Below the pieces are notes generated by a model. That model had not been told where the DNA came from, searched no databases, and worked only from the letters and a program-made list of their open reading frames with translations. Below, in pieces: positions 37,630 to 49,968 of a stretch of DNA of 64,000 nt. The stretch spans positions 16,410,369 through 16,474,368 of the forward strand of contig NC_080044.1 in assembly GCF_012489685.1 (NCBI RefSeq), read 5' to 3'. The position numbers were made by a program, and so were the translations under genes. Positions within the stretch are counted from its first letter, which is position 1, and each line of letters starts with the position of its first letter. Source of the DNA: Lotus japonicus (taxonomy: Eukaryota; Streptophyta; Magnoliopsida; Fabales; Fabaceae).

Positions 37630-40600
37630 TCAAGTACTGTAGAGACCAACCAAGTCTAAGCAATGCTGAAACTTGGTATTTGGAAGTGGCTTGGTAAGCA
37701 TATCTGCTGGATTCTCAGATGTGTGAATCTTTTCCACAATAATTTCACCAGCAACAACAATATATCGAATAAAGTGGCGCTTTACATCAATGTGTTTGGT
37801 CTTGTCGTGATAACGATTATTCTTGGTCAAATGAATAGCACTTTGGCTATCACAAAACACAATAAGAACACCCTGTGTAAGACCAAATTCATTGACCAAA
37901 CCCCGAAGCCAAATAGCTTCCTTCACACCCTCTGTTGCTGAAATATATTCTGCTTCAGTTGTAGACAATGCAGCAGTAGATTGAAGTGTAGCTTTCCAGC
38001 TGATAGAACTATTACAGAGAGTAAAGATGTAACCAGAAATAGATCTTCTTCGATCAAGATCACCACCATAATCTGAATCAACATAACCTACAACATCATT
38101 GGTTGTAGCCATGCTTCTGTAAAACACCAAACCAGAACTGGAAGTACCTTTTAGATACCGAAAAATCCATTTGACAGCATTCCAATGATCCTTCCCAGGA
38201 TTATGCATATACCGGCTTACCGTGCTAACAGCATATGCTAGATCTGGCCTAGTGCACACCATGGCGTACATAAGACTACCAACTGCACTAGCATAAGGAA
38301 AATGCGACATACGCTCCATCTCTTCCTCTGTTGTTGGGCAAAGATCTGAAGATAACTTGAAATGTGCAGCAAGTGGAGTAGAAACAGGTTTGCAATCATT
38401 CATTTTAAACCTATCAAGCACTCTCTCAATATACTTCTGTTGAGATAAGAATAATTTACCAGCTTGACGATCCCTGCGAATCTCCATACCAAGAATTTTC
38501 TTTGCTGCGCCTAATTCTTTCATCTCAAACTCATTATTGAGTTGAGTTTTCAATTTCCTGATCAAAGACTTGTCACGTGATGCAATTAACATATCATCAA
38601 CATAAAGTAACAAGTATATAAAGGATCCATCTTGGAAATTTTGAAAATAAATACAGTCATCAAATTGACTCCTGCAATAACTTTGCCCAATTATGAAAGA
38701 ATCAAACTTCTTGTACCACTGCCTTGGAGCTTGCTTAAGGCCATATAAAGATTTCTTCAATCGGCAGACAAGATGCTCCTTACTAGGAACAATAAATCCC
38801 TCGGGTTGCTCCATGTAAATTTCTTCTTCCAACTCTCCATGTAGAAAAGCTGTCTTTACATCAAGTTGCTCTAATTCCAAATCAAATAAAGCAACAAAAG
38901 CAAGCAAAACACAAATGGAAGTATGACGAACAACAGGTGAGAATATCTCATTAAAGTCAATACCTTCCTTTGATAAAAGCCTTTAACGACTAGTCGTGCT
39001 TTGCATCTTGGATCTTCAACCCCGGGAATGCCGTCTTTCTTCTTATAGACCCATTTACATCTTAATGGTCGCTTGCCTTTAGGAATCTCTGTCAAAGCCC
39101 AAGTATTGTTTTTATGAAGACTTTCAATTTCTTCATTCATAGCCACTAGCCACTGTGAAGACTCATCACAAGAAACAAATTCAGTATAGCTGGCAGGCTC
39201 AATGCCATCATTTACCTCTTGTGCAATAGATAGTGCATAAGCAACTAAATTGTCATTATCAGTGTATCTGACTGGCCTTTTGATTTGTCTTCGAGCTCTG
39301 TCTTGGGCAAGAGAGTAATAATCTCCTTGTTGCTGAATAGGAGAAGTGGTATTATCAACATGATCATCATCATGAGGATGATCATCAATTATAGCTTCAT
39401 TTGTGGAGGAAGATGAAACATCGACACCAGGAGTTGTAGGATTCAATACAAACTCCACCTTCTCGCTAGTACCCTGCAGATTCCCTGTACTAGTAGAGGA
39501 AGACACAGAAGACTGTTTTCCAGAAGATAATAATGCATTCTCATTAAAAGTCACATCTTTACTAAGAATTAATTTTTGTGACTTTGAGTCAGAGCACCAC
39601 AAACAATACCCCTTAGACTGAGATGCATAACCAAGAAATATGCACTCAACAGCTCTTGGACCTAATTTACCATCATTAACATGTGCATATGCAGGACATC
39701 CAAAAATTCTCAAATTAGAATAATTCACAGGATTACCTGACCAAATCTCTTCTGGAACTTTGAAGTCAAGTGCCGAATGTGGAGAACGGTTGACCAAGTA
39801 ACATGCAGTAGATGCTGGCTCGGTCCAAAGATCACGTCGATGCCATAACCCAACATTTGAGAGCATGCAGCGAGCTCTCTCAAGTAGAGTCCTGTTCATC
39901 CGTTCTGCAACACCATTTTGCTGGGGATTTCTTGGAATGGTTTTGTGTCTAGCAATACCATGATTTGCGCAGAACTCATTAAAGTCACCACTACAGAACT
40001 TCAATCCATTATCTGTTATGAGCTTCTTCACTTTCTTCCCTGTCTGAGTTTCAACAAGAGTTTTCCACTTCTTGAAAGTATGGAAAGTCTCATTTTTATG
40101 CCGCAGAAAATAAAACCAGGCTTTGCGGGAAAAATCATCAATGATAGTCATCATATAGTGGCGTCCTCCATAGAAGGAGATTTAGAAGGCCCCCAAAGGT
40201 CAGGATGAATATAATCAAGAATACCTTTGGTACGGTGAGTTGCAGTGGAGAAACTAACCTTTTTCTGCTTCCCAAAAATACAATGTTTACAAAACTCCAA
40301 CTTACCGATGCCATGTTTACCAAGATGACCTTGTTTGCTCAGAAGATGCATGCCTTTTTCACTCATATGGCCATGATACAGCTGCTGAACCTGTCACAGT
40401 AGATCCTTGCAAAATATACAAGCAACCTACGCGGTTACCTTTCAATAAAACAAGAGCACCTTTAAATACTTTCAGAACTCCGCCTTCAGATGAAAACTTG
40501 CACCCGAGAGACTCAAGAGTGCCAAGAGAAATTAAGTTCCGTTTCAAATCAGGAACATAGCGGACATTAGCAAAGGTTCTGACAACACCGGCATGGGTCT

Positions 40601-41594
40601 TGATCTGAATAGTACCTATTCCTGCAACCTTTAATTGGGTGTCATCACCCATTAAGACAAAACCACCATCAAGAGATTCAAAAGTGGTAAATAAGTTCTT
40701 ATAAGGACACATATAAAAAGAACATCCAGAGTCAAGAACTCATTCTGTTTTACTCCTCTTATTAGAAGAGAAAACACATAAAGTAATGTCACCGTCAGAA
40801 CCAGCTTCAATATTGGCAGCTTTAGGAGATTGTGGAGTTTTCCCCTTTTCTTGCTTTTTTTTCAAGATAAAGCAATCAGAAATCTCGTGCCCAGGTTTCT
40901 TGCAATAGCGACAAAATTTGTTGGATTTGTGTCCCCTTGATTTGGATCTGGACTTTTTGTAACTGGTACTCCCCCTTTCTTGAGTTCTACCTCTAACACT
41001 TAAGCCATCACCCTTGTCTAAAGAATGAACTTCAAGATCAAACTTTTCTTTGGACAACAAATTAGATTTAACATCTTCAAAGGATAAGGTATCATTGTTT
41101 CCATATAACATGATTTCTTTGAAGTGTTTGTAGGTAGAAGGTAAAGAGACAACCAACAAAACAGCTTTATCTTCATCATCAATTTTAATATCAATATTTT
41201 CCAGATCCAAAATAATAGAGTTAAACTCATCGAGATGAGTTTGAATAGGAGTACCTTCAATCATTCGAATGGTATATAAGCGTTCTTTGAGACGAAGCTT
41301 GTTTGCGAGGCTCTTTGTCATATATAAGGCTTCTAACTTCAGCCATAATGCGGCAGCGGTCGCTTCACTGGCCACTTCGCAGAGAACCTCTTTAGATAAG
41401 CAAAGTTGGATTGTTGAAAGCACATTGTCATCCAACTCGTCCCATTGATCGTCAGTCATGGAAGCTGGCTTCTTCGCCTTTCCTTCTAAGGTTTTCTTTA
41501 ATCCGTCCTGAGTAAGAACGGCTTTCATTTGGACTCGCCAAATAGAAAAGCTAATCTTGCCATCAAACTTCTCGATGTCAAATTTAGGAGACAT
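37630..41594 (-). pseudogene. Gag-pol of the minus-strand copia element, interrupted
   Basis: Gag starts at 41594 (MSPKFDIEKFDG), has one zinc knuckle (CRYCKKPGHEISDC), and ends at a stop at 40742-40740 just before the protease DSG motif. The same frame continues to 40359. A deletion near 40385 shifts the frame and removes much of the first part of the integrase zinc motif. Another frameshift occurs near 40155. The integrase core (IIDDFSR, ITDNG, NGVAERMNRT) runs in 40154-38990. A third shift near 38985 precedes reverse transcriptase with YVDD (38604-38593) and RNase H ([22 protein letters not shown]), ending at 37630. It cannot make a full polyprotein. Confidence 0.92.
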
Positions 41595-41613
41595 TTTGAA
41601 ATTCTCAATAAGA

Positions 41614-41625
41614 GCTCTGATACCA
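41614..41625 (-). other. Primer binding site of the minus-strand copia element
   Basis: Read on the minus strand, TGGTATCAGAGC lies two bases after the LTR. It is the standard plant copia initiator-Met-tRNA site. Confidence 0.88.
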
Positions 41626-41627
41626 CT

Positions 41628-42195
41628 TGTTGGGGTATCAGCGCTATGCGGAAGCACATGATCGTGATAATTGAGAATTAAAGAGAAGTAAATAGGATAG
41701 CAAGAAAATGAACACATAAGATTTACGTGGAAAACCCTCTCAATGTGAGAGGTAAAAACCACGGGCGATCAAGAGCAAAGTTCTACTATGAAAAAGGGAG
41801 AGTACAATAAGTCTTCTTATCGAAATGAGGACAAAGCAATATTTTGCACTAAAACTACTCTCACAAATGGAACAAGAATTCTCACCAAGATAAACCACTC
41901 AAAGAAACAAATGGAAATGTGAGTATGTGACTCAATGTTTTTCTCTCCGTGTGTTGTCCACTTCCATTCATGTAGCTGCCATGTATTTATAGGACAAATC
42001 CATAGTATGAATGGACCAATAAGAACAGCAGCTAAAATGTAAAAGGGCCAATGTAAAAACAATGACCAAGTGTGAAAGTGTTGAAGCTTGAGCTGTAATG
42101 TGTGAAAACACAAGGAGGTAAAATTCTTGGACGGTGCCAGGCTACAAGCTACATGAGAATTAGATGTGGGTAAATGAGAACCACATATCTTAACA
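41628..42195 (-). repeat. 5' LTR of the minus-strand copia element
   Basis: It is the partner of 37002-37569. The target duplication TTAGG follows at 42196-42200. Confidence 0.93.
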
Positions 42196-42992
42196 TTAGG
42201 ATCTGATGAACATTATCACTGTCCCATGTCTTATTTTCTGAATTTTTACTATAGAGATCAATACATGCTTGGTTTAATTTCATACATGTGTCCTACTTGG
42301 AACAACATGTCTCTAAACCCCCAAAAGCAAAAGGAAAAAAGCAAGAGACATTCCTTCAGTCTCTTTCATTGATTTCAAGTCCACATCACACATGCGTCAT
42401 GTAGCAGCTAAGCTAGCAGAAATGAAAACTGCTTTTGTTCTTAGAAGTTTTCAGATTGACATTGATTTAGGGAATAGGAACAAAATATATGTAGGGGAAT
42501 CTATTCGCAGGTGTTTCACGCATGCAGAAAATTGAACACAGCAGCAGCAAAGTTCTTTCTCTTGCACCGTTTTGATTATGCAATTGAACGAATGAAATGA
42601 AATTGCTGCTTTCTAGTTTTGTCTTTGTAGTCTGCAGGTACAAAATTGCAACTGTTCTAAAAGGAAACTGAGCTGAGAATGGAAAATTCAAATAAAGCAA
42701 ATAAATACAACTAGAGGCATTGTTATTAATATCGTCCCCACACATTTCAATACTGTAGAAATGAGTAAGAAATTTGAGAAAAAAAAACACGCCGGGAGAG
42801 CTTGCTCTAATCCTAAAAATTGGCCGAATGAATCATGACAATGTCTTGTATTTAACAGTTTACAAATTTGAGTTTCCACTTAACTTCTTGGAGTGAGGTA
42901 GATGTAAATTTACTGTAATTAACATTGTTTGGTAGAGGATGACTTAAATAGAGGCATATAGAAGAGAGTTAGGGGAGAGATGGATAGTCACT

Positions 42993-43193
42993 CTTGTTCG
43001 GTATGCATGATAGAAAAAGATAGGTGGTGGCCAGACACTTTTTTGGGGTCTCGTATAAGACTAGAGGTGGCAATGGGGCCAACATAACTAGACTTGTTCG
43101 GTATGCATGACAGAAAAAGATAGGTGGTGGGCCAGACACTTTTTTGGGGTCTCGTATAAGACTAGAGGTGGCAATGGGGCCAACCTAACTAGA
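42993..43193 (+). repeat. Recent tandem duplication, about 100-bp unit
   Basis: 42993-43092 and 43093-43193 both run from CTTGTTCGGTATGCATGA to AACTAGA. They differ by two substitutions and one extra G. The unit contains CTAGAGGTGGCAATGGGGCC, which resembles a hAT-type end. Confidence 0.93.
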
Positions 43194-44228
43194 CTTGACC
43201 CACCTTCAACCCGCAATACTGTGGGTTGGATTGACCTATTTCAGAATATAAGTTATAGACCTCACCTGGCCACACAGTAAGTTTAGTTGGTGATCTAACA
43301 TACTAAATGGGAAGAGAAAAATAAACGATTTGAGAAGTGGGAACTACCTTATATTATACATACAAACTCATAATACTCAGCACTTATCATGATTAAAATT
43401 TTCAACTTTTACGGATCTTCAAACTATTTAATTGCAAATCATCCAAAAGTGGATGTCTTTTTGTCTTTTCTACTTGTAGTGTACCAAGTCAACAAATCAT
43501 TCAACATGTACATTTATCATAATTCAAAGCTTAAAAGATTTCATGTTATTTTTATTGAACTTGTTCCAAAAATGAATGATCCTGAGTTCAATCAAATATT
43601 TATTCCTAACAGTAAAACTTATAGTCACTCACTCTTGTCTTGAGTCTTGAAGAATGAAGACATGTTCATCAGTTCGTGTATGTATCTTAATTGTATGTCA
43701 AATTAAAACTTAATATTTACTGTTAGGGTCCCACATTGGGTTGAGTTAGGCCTTCTAATATTTACCTCTTAGAAATTACAATCACAAGCAAAGCTAATTT
43801 TTTTGAATAAAATATATAAAAGGCCTAAAAGTGGGTAAAGAGCCAACTAAAACAAACAAAATTCTATTTTAAGAAACTGCTGGCCCAATGGGCCAACCCG
43901 CCCAGTTTAGCTTCCAACCCGTTTCAATAAAAGATTAAGCAAACTAACTAAGCTATGAAATGTTACAAAACTTTCTTCAGCCCAATACTTTAATAAATGC
44001 CCAGTGGTCCTGGCCTGACTCTAGATGAACGTGCTCCTTGGAGCCTGTAGGCCCTTCTAACTCCTCCAATCTTATCCCGCCTCAGCTCCCTTTTCAAAGA
44101 ATTGAATCATCATGGCTCATTCATCATCTAAGTTTGTAAGTTGCTTTCCAATTTGTAAAAAAGTTGATTTTATTAGGATCAAATTGAATTTAAGGTTACC
44201 TCCCCTCATTCAGTCTATATATATATAG

Positions 44229-44467
44229 GGGATGTATCTTATGAGAAAGGTAATCTTATGTGAGAAAATGAGAATAAATCACGATCGTTAGATCTAACAA
44301 TCAACGGTTAAGATTAAAAGAATTTAATGGTCATGTGATTGTCACATGATCACTTAAAAAAGTCACATGACTTAATGTTTTAATCTTGACCTTTGATGGT
44401 TAGATCTAACGGTCGTGATTTATTCTCATTTTCTCACATAAGATTATCTTTCTCATAAGATACATCC
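44229..44467. mobile_element. Hairpin (foldback) MITE with about 100-bp arms
   Basis: The left arm starts GGATGTATCTTATGAGAAAG and the right arm ends in its reverse complement, CTTTCTCATAAGATACATCC. Pairing extends through GTTAGATCTAAC blocks to about 44315 and 44380, with short AT repeats outside. It has no coding capacity. Confidence 0.85.
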
Positions 44468-47302
44468 TATATATATATATACCTTAATTAGGATGAAATA
44501 GAAAGATGAAGTGTCACAACTTTTAGATGACATACATAAATAACTAAGCCTTAATTAACAATCCTAGAGTAGTTTAAAAAAAAAACATCCTAGAGTAATG
44601 CCCATCTTTAATTTAGATATTCCCATTTCTGAATGGAATGGACCATATGAATCAGTTACTCGCAATCAATTGGGGGAAGAAAGTTAGTAACAAGTTGGGC
44701 TAGCATAATAGATCAGGGTTTACCTCATCAGAATGATTATGAGATTATGCTGTTACCTGTACCACCCTTATCAGAATTCACAACTCATCTATCTATGCAA
44801 ATGCACTTGTAAGGAAGATATACAATTGGTACCACCATGTGGGCAATCCGCAATTGACGCATCTAAGCCATGTTCCCATTTATTCATTTTGGTTTAAATG
44901 TAGTTATCTTCTATTGAGTGAATTCTATTGGATCCAGTGTGGTAAAGATAAATATCTCTCCAAAAATATATCTCTCAAGTTTCAAACTTTCAAACTTAAG
45001 AGTTTAAAGTATCACTTTTAACCACTTTCGAGGTGTTTCCATTTATTCATTTACCTAAATCTTAATAATAATAATAATTCATATGTACACTTGAGTCTGT
45101 TGATGATTACCTTCTCCTGTCTGGCATAGCGCAAGGCCAGGGGGCCCTGGCCACGCTGCAACATGCATGCTCATCGATGTTCAGAGGAGTGGGGTCCTTT
45201 AATTTCCTTTGGGCTCTCATTCATTCATATCAAACTTTCGTCCTCTTCATTCCCCAATCAATGTACAAAGTTATGTTGCAGCTGTACACTACAAAAGACA
45301 AACAAACCATTCTGGAGGACTGGTGGGGATTCCTTTCCATAATCGATTATCGATTTGGGTGTGGAGGAGGTTCTATTTCTTGGTTAAATACTTAAATGTT
45401 AAAGCATCAAATATTTTAGTTTAGTTCTTCCTATGCAAAGCTTAGATTAAGTTTAACATCTCAATCCTCATGTAACAATGAGAAATGTTTCTAAAAAAAA
45501 ACAATGAGAAGAGCCAGACCCAATCTAGATGGCCTAAGTGGGCCAATCTAGTTACTAACACTACGGCCTAGGTAAGTGCTTAATTAATCCTAGAATTAAG
45601 TATTGTTCACACTCTCAAATAAGTGTAAATGAAATGGAGAGAAAAGAGAAAATAAGAAATGTGATTGAATGGGGAAATGTGTAGGTAGAAAATAAAAGTG
45701 GGAATAAAGTGAGAGAGTGAATAAATCATAACTCATCAATTCTAATATTGAAACACAGACGCAGGGGTGGACCTTAATTAGTATAAAAATGGAGGTGGAC
45801 ACTCCCAAAAAGATTATTTTTTAATAAAATAGTATTTAGATCTTGTGTTTGCCCCCCTCAAGAAAATTTATACAGACATCTTTAATTGGAAAATGGTTTT
45901 CGAACCTCAACATAGTGCAACCATACAATCAACTTCTTTTTTTCTCTTCGAGTTTAGCGAGAGTTTCAAACCTCCGTTAAATTCTTTCCTGTAATTTTTG
46001 CTTCGAAAAGTTTCTTGTAAAATTTCTCGCAAATTTTGTGTGAATTTTCTTGCAAATAATTTTTCAATTTTTTTTGGTATAGTATAGGAAATTTTGCAAG
46101 ACACTTTGCAAGTAAAATTGGTAAGCAAAGTCGTAGGAAAAGTTGGCAGCCAAATCCGCAGAAAATCGTATGGTTTTTATGTGTCGTTCAGGCCGCATGG
46201 CCATAAAGCGGGACAATTATCAATTCCATATACTTGATTTTGTTTCGTGGGTTAATTCCCCCCTACTCGTTTTTTTTCTGGTTTCATTCGTGCACGGACA
46301 AGCCTTCGTTGACAATTGTACTTCCTCACATTACTAATGATGAAGGAAGAAAAAGATTAAGAAAAACATCTTGGAGAAGTTCCACATTGTCTAAAATGGT
46401 AAAGAGGGAGGAGTACTCCAAAGTTAAATATAAAAATCTCAAGTTCATTTTTACAATACATCAAGCACCGTGAAACACTTTAATTAAGCTTATACTTTTG
46501 TTTACTTTTTTCTCTTGCACTCTTGTTTACATACATTATTGTGAGATGTAGTTTAAATATTTGCTTTGAAGAGTGTGGGTTGATAAGTGTCAAATTTACC
46601 TAAATTTTTATACTATAATTGACACCTATTTTTTTTTAACATGTGAATTATCATAGGTCATTTAGACAACCTCTCATCCAAACTATCCTCATTTGCATGA
46701 GTTTCTAAATAATTAAGTTTTAATAGTATTATGCCTTAAATATAGTTTAAATCATATGTATTTATTTTTTAGATTACAATTTTTTTATGATGGAAAACAT
46801 CTAATTCAAACGGTTTTTTCTTAAAAAACAATTTTTTAAAACAGTGTTTATTTACCGTTTTCAAAAACTGCAATCAAACAGACTTTTAATATCTTTGGAT
46901 AAATGCTCTAATAATGATCATGCAAATGCTGATTGCGCAATTAAGGACTATGTCACTCTCTGATGACATATGAGCAATATTGGACGAAAAACCGACAGAA
47001 TGACCAAAAATACGATATTAAACAAATAAGAGAGACCACAATCACTCATTTAAAACACACATTGACTTAGGCTATGTTTGGCATGTCATTTCAGTTAGTT
47101 TAAAGTTTATTTGACTAGCTTAAAGCTTATTTGACTAGCTTAAAAGCTCTTTAAAAGTGTTTGGTGACAGAGCTTATTTCAGTAGCTTAAAGCTTTAAGC
47201 TATAAGCTATCTCAGGTAACTTATAGCTTATTAAATATATTCTCATTTTTATCCTTATTATTTTATTAAAATTTCACCTTTAGCCTTATATGTTTTTACT
47301 AA

Positions 47303-48955
47303 CCAGGGAAAGGCTTGTTTGGCTCAACCTTTATTTGCAATTACTGAGTATGCAACAGGTTCATGTTTGTGTGAAGAAAAAACGCAGGTGTTTGTCCATA
47401 ATTCACCGAATCAAATTGTGAGGCAACAGTCACTTATAGACACAGTTTCCTCTCCTCCTGTACGTGATCCAAAAACCCCACAGGTGGTGCAGCAGCAACA
47501 ATCTTTGTCTCCTACATGCGACGAAGTCGCTGTATCGACATCGCCAGTTGTGGTGTCTACACCACAAAAAAATTCTTCAACGAAAAGCTCTCAACGGGGA
47601 CGTCCGAAGGGTAGTAAGAACAAACCAATACCCTTACCTGTTGAGTTCTTGGAACCAGTTCCGGGTAAAGATGGAGTAACGACTCGTGCACAAAGAGCGT
47701 GGTTGTTAGGGAAACGATTGGGTTTGAAACCAAGAGGGTCTGAAGCGTTGATGCTAAGAGGATTAGAGGCTCAAATTCGGGAAAACCATCTGCATCTCAA
47801 TTTACATTCCTGGTCCTTGGATTATTTGGAATCTTCATGAGGTGGGAGGATCAACTAAAAGGTAGAGAGGATGGTTAAGTTGAAGTGGAAATCTGTTGTG
47901 ACGCGAAACAAGCTTAAATGAGCAGCAACAGCGGATTGTAGAGTCATGGACTCAAGATTTGCTGCTGGGGTCATGTTGACATGTTTTTAATTTAATTTAT
48001 GTAGGAGGTGGTGCTATGTTTTTGGGGGTGGTGCTTTTGTGCTGTTTGAACGCCTAGTGTTTCGTGTTGATGGTGATTTTAGTATGGAGGTTGCATAATT
48101 ATATCTGGTGCTGAGAGTGGGATATCTCAATTTCGGTGCTACTTTGAAATTGACTTGTGCGCACAAAGGTTGGCCGGTTTCATGATTTTTTGGGGTGGCA
48201 GGTCTCTCATGAATACATGGCTAATTTCATGAGTTGGAAGGTTGTTTTGTTGATAAGTGATTTGATGCTAGCTGAGGGTCTATTGTTGAATTTAGGAAGC
48301 CTTTCTGTTGCTGCAGCTTTGCTGGTTGTTGTTGTTGTTGTTGTTATTTTTTCCTGCTATTATTTACTGCTGCTATTAGTTACGTTGCGTGTGCGGGTTG
48401 CTACTGATATTTGTTGTTGCTGGTTGCTACTGTTATTCGATGTTGTTGTTGCTGGTTGTTTTTTAGTGTTGCTTGTGCTGTTGTCGTCTGTTGCGTGTGT
48501 TGTTGCTGTGTGTTGTTGCTGCGAAAATTGAAGGGTGATGTTGTTCCGTGTTGTTGTTGTTGTTTAATACAAGTGCTGTTGTTGCGAAAATTGATGTTGT
48601 TTATGATGCTGGAGGTGTTGTTTTGGATTAGAAAATTTTGGAGAGCTCGTTTTTAGATGTAAAAGGGCCCAAGACTGTCCTGCTGTATAATGGTAACTAA
48701 ATTGACAATCTTAAGGATATGATACTCTTTTTTCTTGCTAGGTTTTTTCCCACTAGGCTTTTCTTAGCAAGGTTTTAATGGGGCTCATCTTTAAGATTAC
48801 GTTTAAAGCCGTTACGTGGGGAATTCAGCTCAAAGGGGTTTAGTGCTATGATTTCTTTGGAGGGGTGAATTTTTTTGTACTATGTTTTGTCATGAGAACT
48901 TTTTACTCATGGTTGAACCATTATTATTAATAATATTACTTTCATTTTAAAAAAA
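47303..48955 (+). mobile_element. Retroposed, internally deleted L1-type LINE
   Basis: It is flanked by the 13-bp direct repeat ATGTTTTTACTAA (47290-47302 and 48956-48968) and ends in a short A-rich tail, as expected for target-primed reverse transcription. It carries the C-terminal part of an ORF1-like protein. A WIIWNLHEVGG-like piece near 47816-47850 looks like the start of ORF2, and is followed directly by a 3' UTR. Nearly all of ORF2 is missing. A GTT/GCT-rich stretch at about 48310-48590 lies in the non-coding part. Confidence 0.65.
47319..47840 (+). pseudogene. LINE ORF1-like fragment with AT-hook motif
   Basis: The open frame of about 173 codons has an AT-hook-like RGRPKGSKNKP and then TRAQRAWLLGKRLGLKPRGSE. 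I associate that pattern with the C-terminus of plant L1 ORF1 proteins. It has no proper start and lies in the retroposed segment. A captured AT-hook gene fragment is an alternative. Confidence 0.5.
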
Positions 48956-49448
48956 ATGTTTTTACTAAATGTATTTACTTATTACTTTAGAATAAAACAT
49001 TGGTGTTTTATTATGGGATGCAAAATGATATATTTTTTTTATTACTGCGGCTTTAGAATAAAACAAATAACTTTATATTACAAATTATTTGTTTTATTCT
49101 ATTTAATTTAATAAAATATAGAAAAATTAATGTTATATTTTTAAGATGATAAATAACTTGAGTGAAATAAAAAAATTTAAAGTTATAATAATTTTAATAT
49201 TAATACCATATAAGTATTAATGTGAAAATAAAGTAATGTTAAATATAAAAAGAATTGTATAAATATGTCTTTTTATGTCATTTTACAATTTTAGCGTGTT
49301 CAACAGCTAGTTTTACCAAACATTTTTGTTCTAATTACGTAGCTTTTCAGCTTTCAACTATTAGCTAACTTATCATCTTTCAACTTTCAACTAGCTTATA
49401 AGCTTTTAGCTTTCAACTAACTTATCAGCTAAACGTGTCAAAGCCTTA

Positions 49449-49710
49449 ATTTACACAATATCCTTACTAAGGAACCAAGAGTGTAATATAATTAAGCCGT
49501 AAATTAAAAATATCAATCTGGCTCTACGTATGAAATATGAGCAGCCTGTTTTAAAAATATAATTAGATCATGTCCTATCAGTTAAGGTACAATACTTTAA
49601 TACAAATATGTGGGTAGAGAGAAGAAAAAAAACATCGAAAACAACCAACTGTACTGTACAGTTATACACATCATCACCAAGAGCTAGCTGTAACTATCTG
49701 GTGAAACATG

Positions 49711-49760
<50 letters not shown>

Positions 49761-49968
49761 TTCCTTTCCTACCATAAAAAGGAAATTAAAGTGGGGGAAA
49801 TGAGGGGTGGAAAAATGTTTTTTTAACATTATATCATAATATATATGATAACTTCATAATCACCATAATAATATATTATAATAAAACAACCTCCTATATA
49901 CGTGTAATATATTAACATTTAATTATTATGTGATGTGATTAACAATATAGGGCGATGTTTAATTTAAA
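49449..49968. repeat. Spacer with (AT)n microsatellite
   Basis: An uninterrupted TA dinucleotide tract runs at about 49712-49754. The rest is AT-rich 3' flank of the BEL1-like gene on the opposite strand. Confidence 0.75.

Larger units (their letters stand above)
37002..42195 (-). mobile_element. Ty1/copia LTR retrotransposon, Tnt1/Retrofit-like, minus strand, broken in coding
   Basis: Two 568-bp LTRs (37002-37569 and 41628-42195) are flanked by the perfect 5-bp duplication TTAGG (36997-37001 and 42196-42200). On the minus strand the PBS (TGGTATCAGAGC, 41625-41614) follows the 5' LTR and a purine tract (AAGGTGGAGA) precedes the 3' LTR. I count about 10 differences between the LTRs. A single gag-pol region is present and there is no extra ORF. 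It differs clearly from the neighbouring Sirevirus in LTR, gag and size. Confidence 0.93.
42201..47066. other. Spacer with a tandem duplication and MITEs, no supported gene
   Basis: It contains the 100-bp tandem duplication (42993-43193) and the hairpin element (44229-44467). Fragments resemble other repeats in the window: CCCACATTG and AGTTCATTTTT near 46380-46450 recall 21580-21690, and GGTCATTTAGACAACC near 46657 recalls the end of the MITE at 59704-59892. No convincing protein domain was found. Confidence 0.55.
47070..49445. mobile_element. PIF/Harbinger (Tourist)-like element split by a LINE insertion
   Basis: The left end is GGCTATGTTTGGCATGTCA after TTA (47067-47069). The right end, reverse complemented, is GGCTTTGACACGTTTA and is followed by TTA (49446-49448). 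A TTA target duplication with GGC-start ends fits PIF/Harbinger. Subterminal AGCTTATAAGCT-type motifs recur on both sides. Without the nested 47303-48955 insert the element would be about 0.7 kb, AT-rich and non-coding. Confidence 0.65.

Noticed and set aside
48157..48656. Leu/Val/Cys-rich reading frames suggesting a membrane protein
   Set aside because: They come from a GTT/GCT-rich stretch in the LINE 3' region; composition alone creates the hydrophobic look.
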